64,000 nt of DNA from Corallochytrium limacisporum (lineage: Eukaryota; Opisthokonta), in the NCBI GenBank assembly GCA_002811645.1, contig PDIP01000049.1:72638-136637 (forward strand). Reading direction: 5' to 3'. Shown in pieces: positions 28,993-39,346 of the stretch. The translations under genes were made by a program, and so were the position numbers. Position 1 is the stretch's first letter; every line of letters begins with the position of its first letter. The notes under the pieces are model-generated. The model saw only the letters and a program-made list of their open reading frames with translations, was not told the DNA's origin and ran no database searches.

Positions 28993-29118
28993 ATGAGTGC
29001 TGTTGTGGCGAAGCTACACGGTCGTCGATGGGTTGCGCAGACCCCGCACAGAATCTCACCGTCATCTCCTACCGGTTTGGAACAGAACCGTTTTGGTCTC
29101 CGGCAATACAAGAAGTAA
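28993..29118 (+). CDS. Very small basic ORF, possibly first exon
   Basis: 41 codons starting MSAVVAKLHGRRWVAQ and ending RFGLRQYKK before TAA. The sequence overlapping the stop, AAGTAACT, could instead be a donor. Splicing to TTTCACAG ending at 29209 would change the tail to KKSRGRSG with TAG at 29231. The Arg/Lys/Gly/Ser character suits a nucleic-acid or organelle protein. Low confidence, no family recognised. Confidence 0.22.
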   Translation: MSAVVAKLHGRRWVAQTPHRISPSSPTGLEQNRFGLRQYKK

Positions 29119-29489
29119 CTGGTCGTCCACATACACACACAGAGTTAGCAATCGACGGCGTGTTCACTGACCAGCCTTTTCCTTTGGAGGATTTCCGCTG
29201 GTTTCACAGAAGCCGCGGAAGGAGCGGCTAGAGCGCTTCCACGTCCGCTGGACTTTACTTTGACCCAGTGCGCACACAGTGTCATGCTACCACTAAAAGT
29301 ATAAAGTCATCAACAAAGAATCTACCACTGCCGATGAAGACAGCTACCACAGTTTCGAATTCTGTTGTCGTGTTTGTTTTCCGAAGTGCTGAGTCAGAGC
29401 GCGTCCCCGAACCGCTCTAATTTGACGTATCTTTGTCCACCGCCTAGTATTACATATACCCAGCATTAAATTGCACAACAGTGGCGCGA

Positions 29490-29509
29490 CCCCCCCCCCG
29501 GGGGGGGGG
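29490..29509. repeat. Perfect CnGn palindrome (C10G10)
   Basis: Ten C immediately followed by ten G, a perfect 20-base palindrome, about 440 bases past the stop of ligase copy 2. Confidence 0.9.
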
Positions 29510-29950
29510 ACAACCCCCTTGGATCCGTTTGCAAAGGGGGCAAGGAAGTCTCAGACTAAACTCCCTCCTTACCAAAGATTTTTGATCCCCCATGAAACCG
29601 AGAGTCCGCAAACAGACACATGACCGATGATGTCCTTGAATAAACAGATGATATGTGCAATTTGTGCATGTACAGCACTCGGCAAGAGATGATGTTCGCT
29701 GCAAGTGAATCTGGGTGCAGTCTCCGCTCCTCTCAGAGTTCGAGCGGAATCAGTGCCCCCTGTTTCCAATGTTCTGCGCAGGGTTCGTGTGCTGTCCCTA
29801 CCGCTAAAAATAGATTACTTGTTTTCGACGAGGTCAGTATATATTGTACGCGCCAAGCAGCCACGCTGAGTTGGCCGAGAGATGATTATTGAACACGCAT
29901 AGGGGAGTTTTATTCTTGTGAAGATTTTCAAGCGGGAGAGGGTGCAGTGA

Positions 29951-31771
29951 TTAGTAACCCTCGGCTTCAGCTTCCTTCTTGAGCTCATCCCGCAGCACCC
30001 TCCGCAGCACCTTGCCACTTGCACTCGCGGGGATCTCATCGACGAAGCGTACGCCTCCCCGCAGCTGCTTGTGGGGCGCGACACGTTCAGCGATGTAGCC
30101 CTTCACTTCGTCCTCCGAAACTTTGGCACCCTCCGCAAGCTTCACGTATCCAACGGGCAGCTCTCCGAAGTCACCGTGCGGCTTGCCGACCACAGCAGCG
30201 GCGACAATCTGTGGATGCGTCAGCAACTCGTCCTCAAGCTCCGCAGGCGGAACCTGGAAACCCTTGTACTTGATCAGCTCCTTGAGGCGGTCCACCACGA
30301 ACATATAGCCGTCTTTGTCGATCTCGACAATATCACCAGTGTGCATAAAGCCATCATCACGAATGGTTTCCTTGGTGGCATCGTCGCGACCCAGGTAGCC
30401 CTTCATCACATTTGGTCCGCGGATTAGCAGCTCACCGCGCCGGCCATCGCCCGGGGGGAGCGGCTCACCACTCTCGACGTCGAGGATAATCATTTCAATG
30501 TTTGGAACGGCGACACCACAGCTGCCTGGCCTGATAGCGGTGCAGGGATTGAGGTGGGCCACGGGGGACAGTTCAGTCATACCATAACCCTGTCCAACAC
30601 TGATACCCGTGCGCTTGGCCACAGCCTCTTGGGTCGCAAGTCCAAGTGGAGCAGCAGCGGACATAACGTACTTGACAGAGCTTAGGTCAAACTTATCCAC
30701 AATTGGATGGCTGGCCATCATGAGGGCAATGGGAGGCGCAATATGCACCATGGTGAGCTTCTCATTCTGAATGATCTCAAAGAACTGGACTGGATCAAAC
30801 TTGGGCATGATCGGCATCTTGCAACCGCGGTAGATGGCATGCCACATAATGACAACCATACCGTAGATATGGAAGAAGGGCATCAGGCCGAGCACGCTGT
30901 CTTCATTGGGCGCCATATGCGGGTCCATGGCGGCAGCGTACTGCATCACGTTGGCGACGACGTTGTAATGAGTAAGCATGACACCTTTTGGGCGCCCAGT
31001 GGTACCAGAGCTGTACGGTAGGCAAACGAGATCGTTCATGGGATCAATGAGTGGAGAACTGTAACTCTGACCGTGACCACTAGCCATGAACTCCATGAAA
31101 GACGTCAACTTGATCTTGTTCTGGTACTTGGCACCGCCTTCGAGGTACTCTTCCGGTACCTTACCATCAGCGGACAACACAATTATTTCCTTGACGTGGT
31201 CTGCCGTTGCGTGGACTGCCTCAATGGCCAGGTCGAGCAGGAGGGGAATGGTGGTGAGAAGAGTGGCTCCAGAGTCATTGAGCTGGAACTCAATTTCATG
31301 GGCGTGGTATGTCGGATTTGCCGTGGTGATCGTGGTGCCAACTTCGCAGGCTCCGAGGTACAGGGCCGGGTAAGCAGCAGTGTTCGGCAACCATAGGCAG
31401 AAGGTATCGCCCTTGCCCATCCCGCGCACAGTCAGGGCACCAGCAATGGCGTTAATCATGCCCTTCAGCTCTCCATACGTTACCTTACGGCCGCCGGCTC
31501 CGTAGTCGACCATGGTAACCTGCTCTGGTGGGTATTGATCAATTGCCTCCATCATGAACTTATTGAAGGGCTTGTCAGTAGGAATGTCCAGGGGTGCCAT
31601 TCGGCTCTTGTAGATGCCCGTAGACTTGTCGTAAAAGTCATCCAGTATAAGGGAGTCGGAGGCGTAGGCGCGGCGCACGAAGGGTACCGCTATGCTCTTG
31701 GGGGCAGTGAACAAGGCACGGCGCACCGTAGTGGCTGCCACTGCCCGGAGGCTGAACCTGCTGGCCAACAT
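29951..31771 (-). CDS. 4-coumarate-CoA-ligase-like acyl-CoA synthetase, copy 2, mitochondrial
   Basis: The same ANL-superfamily enzyme as copy 1, with YSSGTTGRPKG, GYGMTELSPVAH, GFMHTGDIVEIDKDG, VDRLKELIKYKGFQVPPAELE and catalytic Lys587. The 606 residues begin with about 40 extra residues rich in Arg, Ala and Ser and lacking acids until DS (MLASRFSLRAVAATTVRRAL), a clear mitochondrial presequence by character. The paralogues are on the same strand 2.2 kb apart, so a tandem duplication followed by a change in targeting is likely. A mitochondrial medium-chain or aromatic acid activation role is inferred. Start ATG 31769-31771 is the first Met. Confidence 0.87.
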   Translation of the reverse strand: MLASRFSLRAVAATTVRRALFTAPKSIAVPFVRRAYASDSLILDDFYDKSTGIYKSRMAPLDIPTDKPFNKFMMEAIDQYPPEQVTMVDYGAGGRKVTYGELKGMINAIAGALTVRGMGKGDTFCLWLPNTAAYPALYLGACEVGTTITTANPTYHAHEIEFQLNDSGATLLTTIPLLLDLAIEAVHATADHVKEIIVLSADGKVPEEYLEGGAKYQNKIKLTSFMEFMASGHGQSYSSPLIDPMNDLVCLPYSSGTTGRPKGVMLTHYNVVANVMQYAAAMDPHMAPNEDSVLGLMPFFHIYGMVVIMWHAIYRGCKMPIMPKFDPVQFFEIIQNEKLTMVHIAPPIALMMASHPIVDKFDLSSVKYVMSAAAPLGLATQEAVAKRTGISVGQGYGMTELSPVAHLNPCTAIRPGSCGVAVPNIEMIILDVESGEPLPPGDGRRGELLIRGPNVMKGYLGRDDATKETIRDDGFMHTGDIVEIDKDGYMFVVDRLKELIKYKGFQVPPAELEDELLTHPQIVAAAVVGKPHGDFGELPVGYVKLAEGAKVSEDEVKGYIAERVAPHKQLRGGVRFVDEIPASASGKVLRRVLRDELKKEAEAEGY

Positions 31772-33070
31772 CGTTTGCTACGTCAGCTGTTTCCTATCTC
31801 TGGTCCGCTCTCGAGACGTTTGATAAGGTGGTCTTAAGTGCTGGTAGTTTTGACATTGATCACTTTCTCAAGTATGAGGTTGGTCATCTCTACGGTGTAA
31901 AGTACCAGTGGAACGGCGAGAAACAAGCCATATCTGAATCGGGGCACTCTTAAGGTCTAGGCGGAATGAACAAACCGCGGATACTTCTCACTTCAATCAT
32001 CCACTTTCAAGCAACCGTAACACTCGTCCGTACTGGCTGAAGGGATGCCTCGGAGTTCTATGCTTCATCGAAGGCTTAAACTAATTTTCTTGGGGGGGGG
32101 GGCCGCCAGTATAGCTCTTCAGAACAATGGCACAACCCACCGCCACCAGTGCTAGACTGCGAGAATGTTCTCTGGTGGGCAATATCATGGTGGTACACTG
32201 TAATGCAGCGCTGACTGCTGTTCCATCTGCCTGTTGAATGATGATCACTCGAACATGCTAGCCGAATGTGTGTGCACGATACGGTGTGCGAACGGTACAA
32301 TTGTCTAGTAGTCTGTTGATCGTTTGTTTGCTCTTGTTCTTCTGATTTGCTGCTGTGGATGCTGTGGGTTTGCGGCCTAACAGTTTATCTGATTTCTTTA
32401 TCCTCATGGGCTCCCGAGTTCACAGTTTCTATTATGCCGAGCCTTTTACCCACTTCAAGGGTGGGCAATTTGTACGAGTTTGCAGGAATACATTCCGCGG
32501 AGAGCTTGCTTCCTAAAGTAATGCCTCTCCAAGGAAGGCAAAGCCGAGAGAGGGCTGCCCCACCGTGCAGCTCAAGTATGCAGCGGCCATGCATTAAGAG
32601 TAGCGTAGCGTTAACGGGGACCACCCGAATGCACCACCATATGTAAAAGCACAACATGCTAAAGGGCCTGGCTAATAATAGCCAGTTTGCAGCCCAATCA
32701 TTGATTTACTGCTCATCCTTAATTCCTCTATTTTTTTAAGGCACTGGCTTTTTTCCTTTTTTTTTCGCCTCCTTTCGTAGAGGGCCCAAAGGTCTCCACC
32801 CAAGCGGTCTTACCGGGTAATTGCTTCTCCACGATACTTTCACTACTCAGCACAGCGTGACCAGCATTCTTTCTTGGAAACGCCGGGGTACAAGCCAACA
32901 GTGGAAAAAAGACCGTGAGGAGTTGAGGCCCTTGCGGAAATTGAGGCCCCCGTTTGCTGGGAGTCAGGGAGTTGGAGGCCCGTTGAGCAAAGGAGTGATG
33001 TATTTCGTGCTCCTCAGGATGATGAGCAAGTACACTTGGACCTTGTGCATGCTAAATGTAAATTTCGAAT
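31772..33070. other. Spacer upstream of ligase copy 2
   Basis: No supported gene. G11CCGCC at 32092-32107 lies about 320 bases upstream of the ligase ATG. Poly-T tracts are found near 32730-32765. Confidence 0.55.
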
Positions 33071-34816
33071 CTATTCCACAGTAACCGTAAGTTTCACAAT
33101 ATTTGTCTCCTCAATGCCCCCACTGTGACCTCTACGACCAGTCTCTGGCACCTTTACGTCGCTCGTAGAGTCCTCGGCGCGCACAGTGATGTCATAAGTT
33201 CCAGGCTCAAGTCCCTCCAACTTGAACTGGAAGGGATAGATAGGTTCGTCAGAAAGCCATCTACGACCTTGACAGTGGTATCCCTTCCCTTCATAGTTAG
33301 GGGGCATGGTGGTACCAATGTCGGCCAAGACTAGAGTGTGTCCCCTTGTGAGGGCCTTGCCCTGGTGTGAGCTCACAGGGTAAGTGGTGGCTTGGTTGGC
33401 GTTCACAGCCCTGGCATTGTAATCCAAAGATGATCCGCTCTTTGCCAAATATGCATTGAACAACACAGGCCGGGTCTGGTCAACTGCAAGGTCAAACTCT
33501 ACGGTAATTGCGCCAGGTGCTTCAGAAACCACCTGCTGGACGCCCGGTCGAGAACTGGGATTAGCGTTATCTGGTTTACCTTTAGACATGAAGTAAAGGG
33601 CCGATGCATCACATCGCTCGAGGTATCCATTTGCAGAAGAGAACCATTGAGGAGCTGCGACATCTTTCGGTAGGTTTTCATATGCTACATTAGAGCTTAA
33701 CTGGACACTTTTGTTGGTAATGGACGGAAGCATACCATACGTCTGCAAAATCGTCATGTACTCATGCCAGTCTTCGGATTCGGGGGCTTTGGACGGATCC
33801 TCCCAGTAGTCTAGTTCAATGACAATGGCAAAATTGTCGGTTCGAGAGGCCTCAGCCATTATTTTGGGCATCCAGAAGTTCTGGTTCACTGGCCAGCTCG
33901 CTTCGTAGGGACTGGTTGCAACCGCGTAAGTTGGATACCAGCTATGGTAGTAGCTTTCAAACATTATGACGTCAGCATACTGGACGGGATTGAAGGAGTA
34001 ATGGAACGAGTAATGTGGCGAGAAGTAGAAAGGAGCGCCGTTCCACATGAGAAGTGAGCTGGGGAAGTTCTCCTTGAATGCCTTTGCCAACTGGTATCCA
34101 CCCTCGGCAACGAAACCACGACCGTACCATGGGTCCGCATCACCAACGGTGTCGAAGAAAATGCCATCGAAACCAAAGTCGTTGAGCCAGTGGTTAGCCT
34201 CATCTAAAGTCAGGGCCTGCCAGTCCGGGCTTCTTGGGTCCACATAGTAGGTACCCCAGTCCCCGTTCACCCAGAGAGTGCAGTTACCGTGCTCCGAAAG
34301 ATAAAAATCAGCAACACCTTGATGCATGTGTCGAGAGTCACCTTGTTCAAATGTGGTAGGGCCTTTTCTATCGCCATGATAAACACCTCCATCGAGAGTC
34401 TTTGGGATACCAGACCCCTCTTCACCAATTGACATGTACATGAACACCGCAACGTCGTCATCAGTACCAGGTTGACCGTCCCTTCCCGCTTGGAGATCCT
34501 CTAAATTTGCCTGCATTTGGGCGTCGGTTCCACTGAAACTACCCCAACTCAGAAGCACCATGTCGAAGTCCTTCCACGGTTCATAAACTGTTTTTTCCGT
34601 CCAGTCAGCATAATTGATGGTCCAATTGCGATATTTCTTAAGTGGACGGATGTTTATACCACCATAGTTGGATTGATTAGTCTTTGTTCCTCCTTCATAC
34701 AGAGTTCCATAACTGTTCTTCACACCGCTGTATGTGCATCTGTGGGGGAGAGCTTGACATCCTGTGACTAGCGCCAAGCCCAGTAGAGCGGCCACAAAAA
34801 TTGATTTACAACCCAT
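33071..34816 (-). CDS. Secreted glycoside hydrolase, GH114/TM1410-like
   Basis: A 581-residue protein with a signal peptide (MGCKSIFVAALLGLALVTGCQA). The TIM-barrel signatures of GH114 follow: a NWTINYADWT...FDMVLLSWGSF start, DDDVAVFMYMSIGEEGSG, YYVDPRSPDWQALTLDEANHWL and FDGIFFDTVGDAD. The family includes endo-alpha-1,4-polygalactosaminidase and fungal Ega3, which cut galactosamine-containing exopolysaccharide. The region after about residue 400 has a beta-rich Ig-like character (ITVEFDLAV, GLEPGTYDITVRAED) and may bind carbohydrate. Many sequons (NQS, NWT, NCT, NKS) suggest N-glycosylation. It could serve cell-wall or biofilm remodelling or attack on another microbe (inference). Neighbours do not form a polysaccharide cluster. 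Confidence 0.8.
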   Translation of the reverse strand: MGCKSIFVAALLGLALVTGCQALPHRCTYSGVKNSYGTLYEGGTKTNQSNYGGINIRPLKKYRNWTINYADWTEKTVYEPWKDFDMVLLSWGSFSGTDAQMQANLEDLQAGRDGQPGTDDDVAVFMYMSIGEEGSGIPKTLDGGVYHGDRKGPTTFEQGDSRHMHQGVADFYLSEHGNCTLWVNGDWGTYYVDPRSPDWQALTLDEANHWLNDFGFDGIFFDTVGDADPWYGRGFVAEGGYQLAKAFKENFPSSLLMWNGAPFYFSPHYSFHYSFNPVQYADVIMFESYYHSWYPTYAVATSPYEASWPVNQNFWMPKIMAEASRTDNFAIVIELDYWEDPSKAPESEDWHEYMTILQTYGMLPSITNKSVQLSSNVAYENLPKDVAAPQWFSSANGYLERCDASALYFMSKGKPDNANPSSRPGVQQVVSEAPGAITVEFDLAVDQTRPVLFNAYLAKSGSSLDYNARAVNANQATTYPVSSHQGKALTRGHTLVLADIGTTMPPNYEGKGYHCQGRRWLSDEPIYPFQFKLEGLEPGTYDITVRAEDSTSDVKVPETGRRGHSGGIEETNIVKLTVTVE

Positions 34817-36432
34817 GTCGGACTCCTTTCTTTAAGCAACGATGTATTGATATCTTTAGAGAATCTAGAAACTTAATCACTTGGTTCGATCAATGGATAC
34901 GACTCTCTGGTCATGCATGATCGGCCCAGGGTGCGTACTGCATTCAAATACCTCCTCGTCCGTCTGAAACATGATAGCCTTCAGTTGACTATCATGTCGC
35001 AGTACATCTATGATAACGATACTCCTCGTCTTTCTTGTAAGCTGCGATGGGCGTTCTCATCATCTTCCGTGCATTGAGGTCGGCACCCAGGTGCACCGTT
35101 CCCGTGTCAGGACCGTCGGATCGAACACGTCGTGTCCCCCCTCCCCCCCTTTCCCCCCTCGGCCCCAGTCCACCCGGGGCGGATAGTCCTTCGCCCTTCC
35201 CTCCCGAGAGCTCTCCTCCGTGACGACAGCGACAGTGTACGCAATAAAAACACTCTGAAACTAATCGAAAACCCCCCCCTGGAGGGGGGCAAGCTACCCG
35301 GAAATTCTAGCCCCCCCTTCCCACCTTGCCCACCATCGCCTCCCTTTCCCGTCTTCCCTCCCCGCCCTTTCGCACTGGCTTCCCGTTTTTGTAAGGGGCA
35401 CTACCCCTTGGAGATCTTGTCCTGCCGGCCCTTGGCTAATGAGGGAAGGGAGGGAAGCGGAGGAAAGGGGGGGGGGGAGTGGAGCTGAGACCCACCGGAG
35501 GGATCGAGCGGTTGAAGGAAATTGAAACCCCTCTGCTACCTCGGAGTCTTGGGTGCTGGTGGTTTTGGTAGATAAAGTGTAGTCAGGGAAAAAAAGCGGG
35601 GGGGGGGGCTCGTACAAGTGTGCACGCAGGGAAAACACTGTGTACGCACACCGCAGTGTGCCGATAAACCATGATCGACCGAATTGCTTCTCAGACCTGC
35701 CTCGGTAGCGAAAGAAATAGGAGAGTTTGAGCACTCCGAGGGTCGGCGCGTGTGCGTTCTGCGGCCACAGTGGAAGAAGGAAGCTTTCTTCAGGTTCGTT
35801 TTTCATCGTCCAGATGGGATCGTTCCAGGACCACGAAACGTCGTAAGGGTTCTGGTGAGGCGGCCTGCGTACCGACCGTACGATGGGCGAAATGTGGTCA
35901 CCACAGCAGGATAAACTGCGTAGAATTTGACAGATGAATTGAAAAGCTCCTACAGGCACGACCGGGACGGTTCATCTCTAGTCGGCATTGAACAGGTCAC
36001 TCCAGACAACATCAAGAACGCGCACAATCCATGCGCTGCTGCGTTCTGAGAGACAAGATATTAATGGTCGTTACCTCAGGTGGTGATACCACTTTCATCA
36101 CCGCGTCATCCACACTCACAATACAAGTATCGAAAAATTAGAGACACACACATTAAACTCGCGTATTCTTCATGAGATTGTTTCCTTTGAAGCACCTGTG
36201 CGCGATCCTAATTATCGAACAGTACGAAAGCACTCTTAAGTTCAGCCGGGCGGCCCAAATTCATTATATTCCAAATACATGGCGCGTCCACCTTTACTTA
36301 GATTGAAGGGTTGCACCCCAACTACATCCCGACCACTGTATAACAGTAAAGAGTACATCAGCTAGAGATTTTGTGTAATATGCTGCTAAGTTAGGACCCC
36401 AGGCCGACTCAAGTCAGTTTCACAGGCCCACA
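34817..36432. other. 1.6 kb spacer between GH114 and HAUS5-like genes
   Basis: No gene seen. It includes C8TGGAG6 near 35272-35289, G10 runs near 35467 and 35599, and A/T-rich sequence to 36400. Open frames on both strands are compositionally odd (Pro/Arg-rich). Confidence 0.55.
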
Positions 36433-38898
36433 TCAGGCGGCAGTGCTGCTGGCCGTGGTCACATTGAGGTCCTGCAGGGCTTCCGCCTCGTTGTTTCGAC
36501 GCACTACCGCCGCTCGATAGAGGCGTCGCCATTCCGCGAGTGTACGGCCCTCGAGCTGGGTCTGTGGATCGCAATCTGCGGCGGGCTGCTGATACCAGGC
36601 ATGCAGAGCTTTTGCCAGTTTCGGACCGGCCTCAACGCTGGCCTCCGTGATAGCCTGCAAAGAAGCCTCCGACTTGGCCACCAGTTGGCCATTACTCACG
36701 GCCAAGGGTTCGAGTAACTCGTTGTCTAAAGAGTGTTGCGGGAGATGGCGCACAAAGCGTTCTCCCATGTGCAGACAGTCCTCAGGAGCCAGCAGCAGCG
36801 CATCGACCAGCAGGCTCAAGTTCTCTCGGCCATTGATGATCAGGGGTGTTTTCGTCATTGCAGGGGACGGTGACTGATTTGTGGCGTCATCTGAGGCTCT
36901 ATTTGCCTCAGCGGCAAGGCATTCGTCCCACTGCAGGAAAGTGTTGACAGTCGCGGCCTGCCAGCGATGACGCATGCCATCCGCCACGCCGAAGACGAGA
37001 TCGAGCGCAAAGAGGTCTGTGGCGCTCGGATTGGTCGCACAGTTGCCTTGGACCATTGATCGGTGCAGGGAGACCTTCCATTTCGTCTGCAAAGCCCTTT
37101 GTAGCACGGAGATGGACTGGTCCATGGCACTGTGACTGGACGTACCCGAGGCCTGGAAAGCACGCGGGCCCATAGTCACCGCAGCGTGGTTGTACTGCAA
37201 ATCGTGGTTGGCGACCAGGGAGTCCAAACCTTGACCCTGGTGCGGCTGGTCCATTTTCTGTTTAATCATACGGCGGTAAGTGTGATCACCATCATTGCCA
37301 TCATATTCGTCAGCAACTTTGTGACCCTCGGCATCCAGTGCCGATGGATCACCAATTGCGGACGCGAACGCCTGGCTGCGGACGAAGCCGAGCCCTTGCA
37401 CCGCGACAGTGTCGCCGATGAGTTGGCGCCACTGCGGATGGTGCGGTATGACTGTCGACATCAAATTCGGTTCCTGTGACAGCGGATCGTCGATAGTAAA
37501 TTCTTCCTCCTGGTCACGACAAAGAGCCTCATTGTTCCGCACAGTGGCCGCGGACGGCGCACTCAGTCCCAGTCCAGCGCGGTGGCGCAAATTAGCCTGC
37601 TGTTTGAGGCACTTGGCTTTCATCATTGCGTTCTCCCGTATGGATTCCTCTAACTCCTTGACGTTGCCAATGAGCTGTCGCTGGCGTGACTCGAGCTCAA
37701 AACGGCGGCGCTCTAGACTGTCCCTGTGCTCAGACTGGCGCTGTTTGGAGCTCTCCAATGAAGCGATTTCGCGGTTGACTACATCAATTGCGGCCTCTTC
37801 TGCCTCAACGTCAGCGAGCAAAGGTAGATCCAGGCCAGCTGATGCGGCGCCCAGGGCACTGCGCCACTCCATATCCAGCTCGGCGGTCTCCTGAAGTAGC
37901 CGCTGGACATCGATGTAGCGTTTGTTCTCGTTCTCGCGCAGGAGGTGCAGCTGGCGATATAGGCGTGCCGGAATGTTTGCTTCTACCGCGGAAGCAGCAG
38001 AAGCAATCGATGACCCCTCCTTCAAGTACTCACCATGGCTCCCTCTCTTCTTCAGATGGGTGGGCATTATGATGAGATTGTCACCTTCTTCCTCGTCACT
38101 GTCGTCTTCATCATCGTCATCCAATATAATTCTCGAAGGCTGTTGCTTGCTCTCTTCGCCTGATGCCTTCTTCCGCTCGTTCCCGTCGGCGGCAGGCCCG
38201 TTGGCATTGCTCAGGATTCTGGTACTACCCTCAAGCAGGAGACGATCCTGCTCTTCGTCATGCGCTGAGATCAGGCCCTTGACGTCCAGGCTCTGACGTC
38301 GCGCATCCTCGGAAAGTCGTGCGAGGGTGTCCGGTGCGGACGCGAGGGCTATCTCACTCGAGTCAGTGACACCGAGCTTGAGCACGTTGTCGGTTTGTAC
38401 CTGCAGGCGGTCTCTGAGATCGGCAATATCACGGGCCTTGGTCTTGAGCACGAGGCCCGCAGACCGCTGCGTTGCGGTTGACACTTCCTGCGCTCTGATC
38501 GCGGAATGAAGGCGTTGTATTTCCTGCCGCAGCTCCATGGCTTCCCGGCTCAATTCAGTTATCTGACGCCTGAGCATTTCATCTTCACTAACTGTGACCA
38601 GGTGTTCTTGGCTGTCTTCCACAGCGGTCGACCCACCTTGCTGCTTAAGGTACTGCGCCCGAAGATTGTGCCGAATTGTGTTGATTCTGCGACTGCTGTA
38701 CACATGACTGGCCAGAATGGGCCATAGAGACTTCATGGGCCACCGGTTTCCAAGACTGTGCAGTGCATGCTCCGTTGGAATAACTGCTTCCGGACACTGC
38801 AATTCCTCGCGCATCCAATGCTGCAGCTGGGCGGGGCTGAAATCAGTGACATTCCCGACTGTATCGACAGGAGCTTGAACGGGCACTGAAACAGGCAT
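36433..38898 (-). CDS. HAUS augmin-like complex subunit 5 homologue
   Basis: Augmin binds existing spindle microtubules and recruits gamma-tubulin for branching nucleation. The 821 residues open with a HAUS5-like N-terminus: LQHWMREEL, HALHSLGNRW, LWPILASHVYSSRRINTIRHNL (about 20-80), which follows the animal order W-EE, L-x-L, W-I-HV-S-R, IR-NL. Long coiled coils fill about 100-180 and 320-430, separated by an acidic patch (DDDDEDDSDEEEGDN, about 260-275). The tail ends with LAEWRRLYRAAVV, like the animal LPQWRLRW helix. The open frame extends to a TTG; ATG 38896-38898 is taken. A generic coiled-coil protein is the alternative, but the first 80 residues argue for HAUS5. Confidence 0.66.
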   Translation of the reverse strand: MPVSVPVQAPVDTVGNVTDFSPAQLQHWMREELQCPEAVIPTEHALHSLGNRWPMKSLWPILASHVYSSRRINTIRHNLRAQYLKQQGGSTAVEDSQEHLVTVSEDEMLRRQITELSREAMELRQEIQRLHSAIRAQEVSTATQRSAGLVLKTKARDIADLRDRLQVQTDNVLKLGVTDSSEIALASAPDTLARLSEDARRQSLDVKGLISAHDEEQDRLLLEGSTRILSNANGPAADGNERKKASGEESKQQPSRIILDDDDEDDSDEEEGDNLIIMPTHLKKRGSHGEYLKEGSSIASAASAVEANIPARLYRQLHLLRENENKRYIDVQRLLQETAELDMEWRSALGAASAGLDLPLLADVEAEEAAIDVVNREIASLESSKQRQSEHRDSLERRRFELESRQRQLIGNVKELEESIRENAMMKAKCLKQQANLRHRAGLGLSAPSAATVRNNEALCRDQEEEFTIDDPLSQEPNLMSTVIPHHPQWRQLIGDTVAVQGLGFVRSQAFASAIGDPSALDAEGHKVADEYDGNDGDHTYRRMIKQKMDQPHQGQGLDSLVANHDLQYNHAAVTMGPRAFQASGTSSHSAMDQSISVLQRALQTKWKVSLHRSMVQGNCATNPSATDLFALDLVFGVADGMRHRWQAATVNTFLQWDECLAAEANRASDDATNQSPSPAMTKTPLIINGRENLSLLVDALLLAPEDCLHMGERFVRHLPQHSLDNELLEPLAVSNGQLVAKSEASLQAITEASVEAGPKLAKALHAWYQQPAADCDPQTQLEGRTLAEWRRLYRAAVVRRNNEAEALQDLNVTTASSTAA

Positions 38899-39346
38899 AT
38901 TCAGGCGGAATCTACTAGACAAACTTAACTTGAATCTCTTCCTTCACATGTTCGACTTGGTTGCAAAACCTGGTTCAAGGTCTAGTATAGCTTACCAATA
39001 TCAATCTATTCTGACTTGTCATTCGATACACAAGGCATATACTGAGGCACACAGATTTCTGACCCATAAGTAGCCTTGCAAAACCCCTGCAAAAGCCCAA
39101 ACAGTCACAACCTAGCAGACAACAGCCTGCCTCCTGCTTCCCACCAGAACAGCCCTTTTCACGAACAAGTGTGGTCCCGTGCAAAATCAGAGGAAATAAT
39201 GCCTGGCTGGTGCCGTACCTTACCATCCATCCCACTGTTCAGGAGGAGGAAGTGGGGAGGGGAGGGGGGGTGCGGCTGGGTCCAAACGAAAACTTTCGCG
39301 CCCTTTTCTCCCCTTCCCCAATAAGAGCCCCCCCATTCACCTCTGC
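38899..39346. other. Spacer between HAUS5-like and TRM1 genes
   Basis: Nothing recognised apart from a G-rich tract (39244-39273) near the TRM1 stop. Confidence 0.55.

Larger units (their letters stand above)
27772..29950. other. 2.2 kb spacer between the two ligase genes
   Basis: Contains two weak small-ORF candidates (28158-28331, 28993-29118), a TATA-like CATATAAGG at 28486-28494, a GTATGT donor-like site at 28587, a C9 run at 28030 and the perfect C10G10 palindrome at 29490-29509. Nothing else recognised. Confidence 0.5.
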
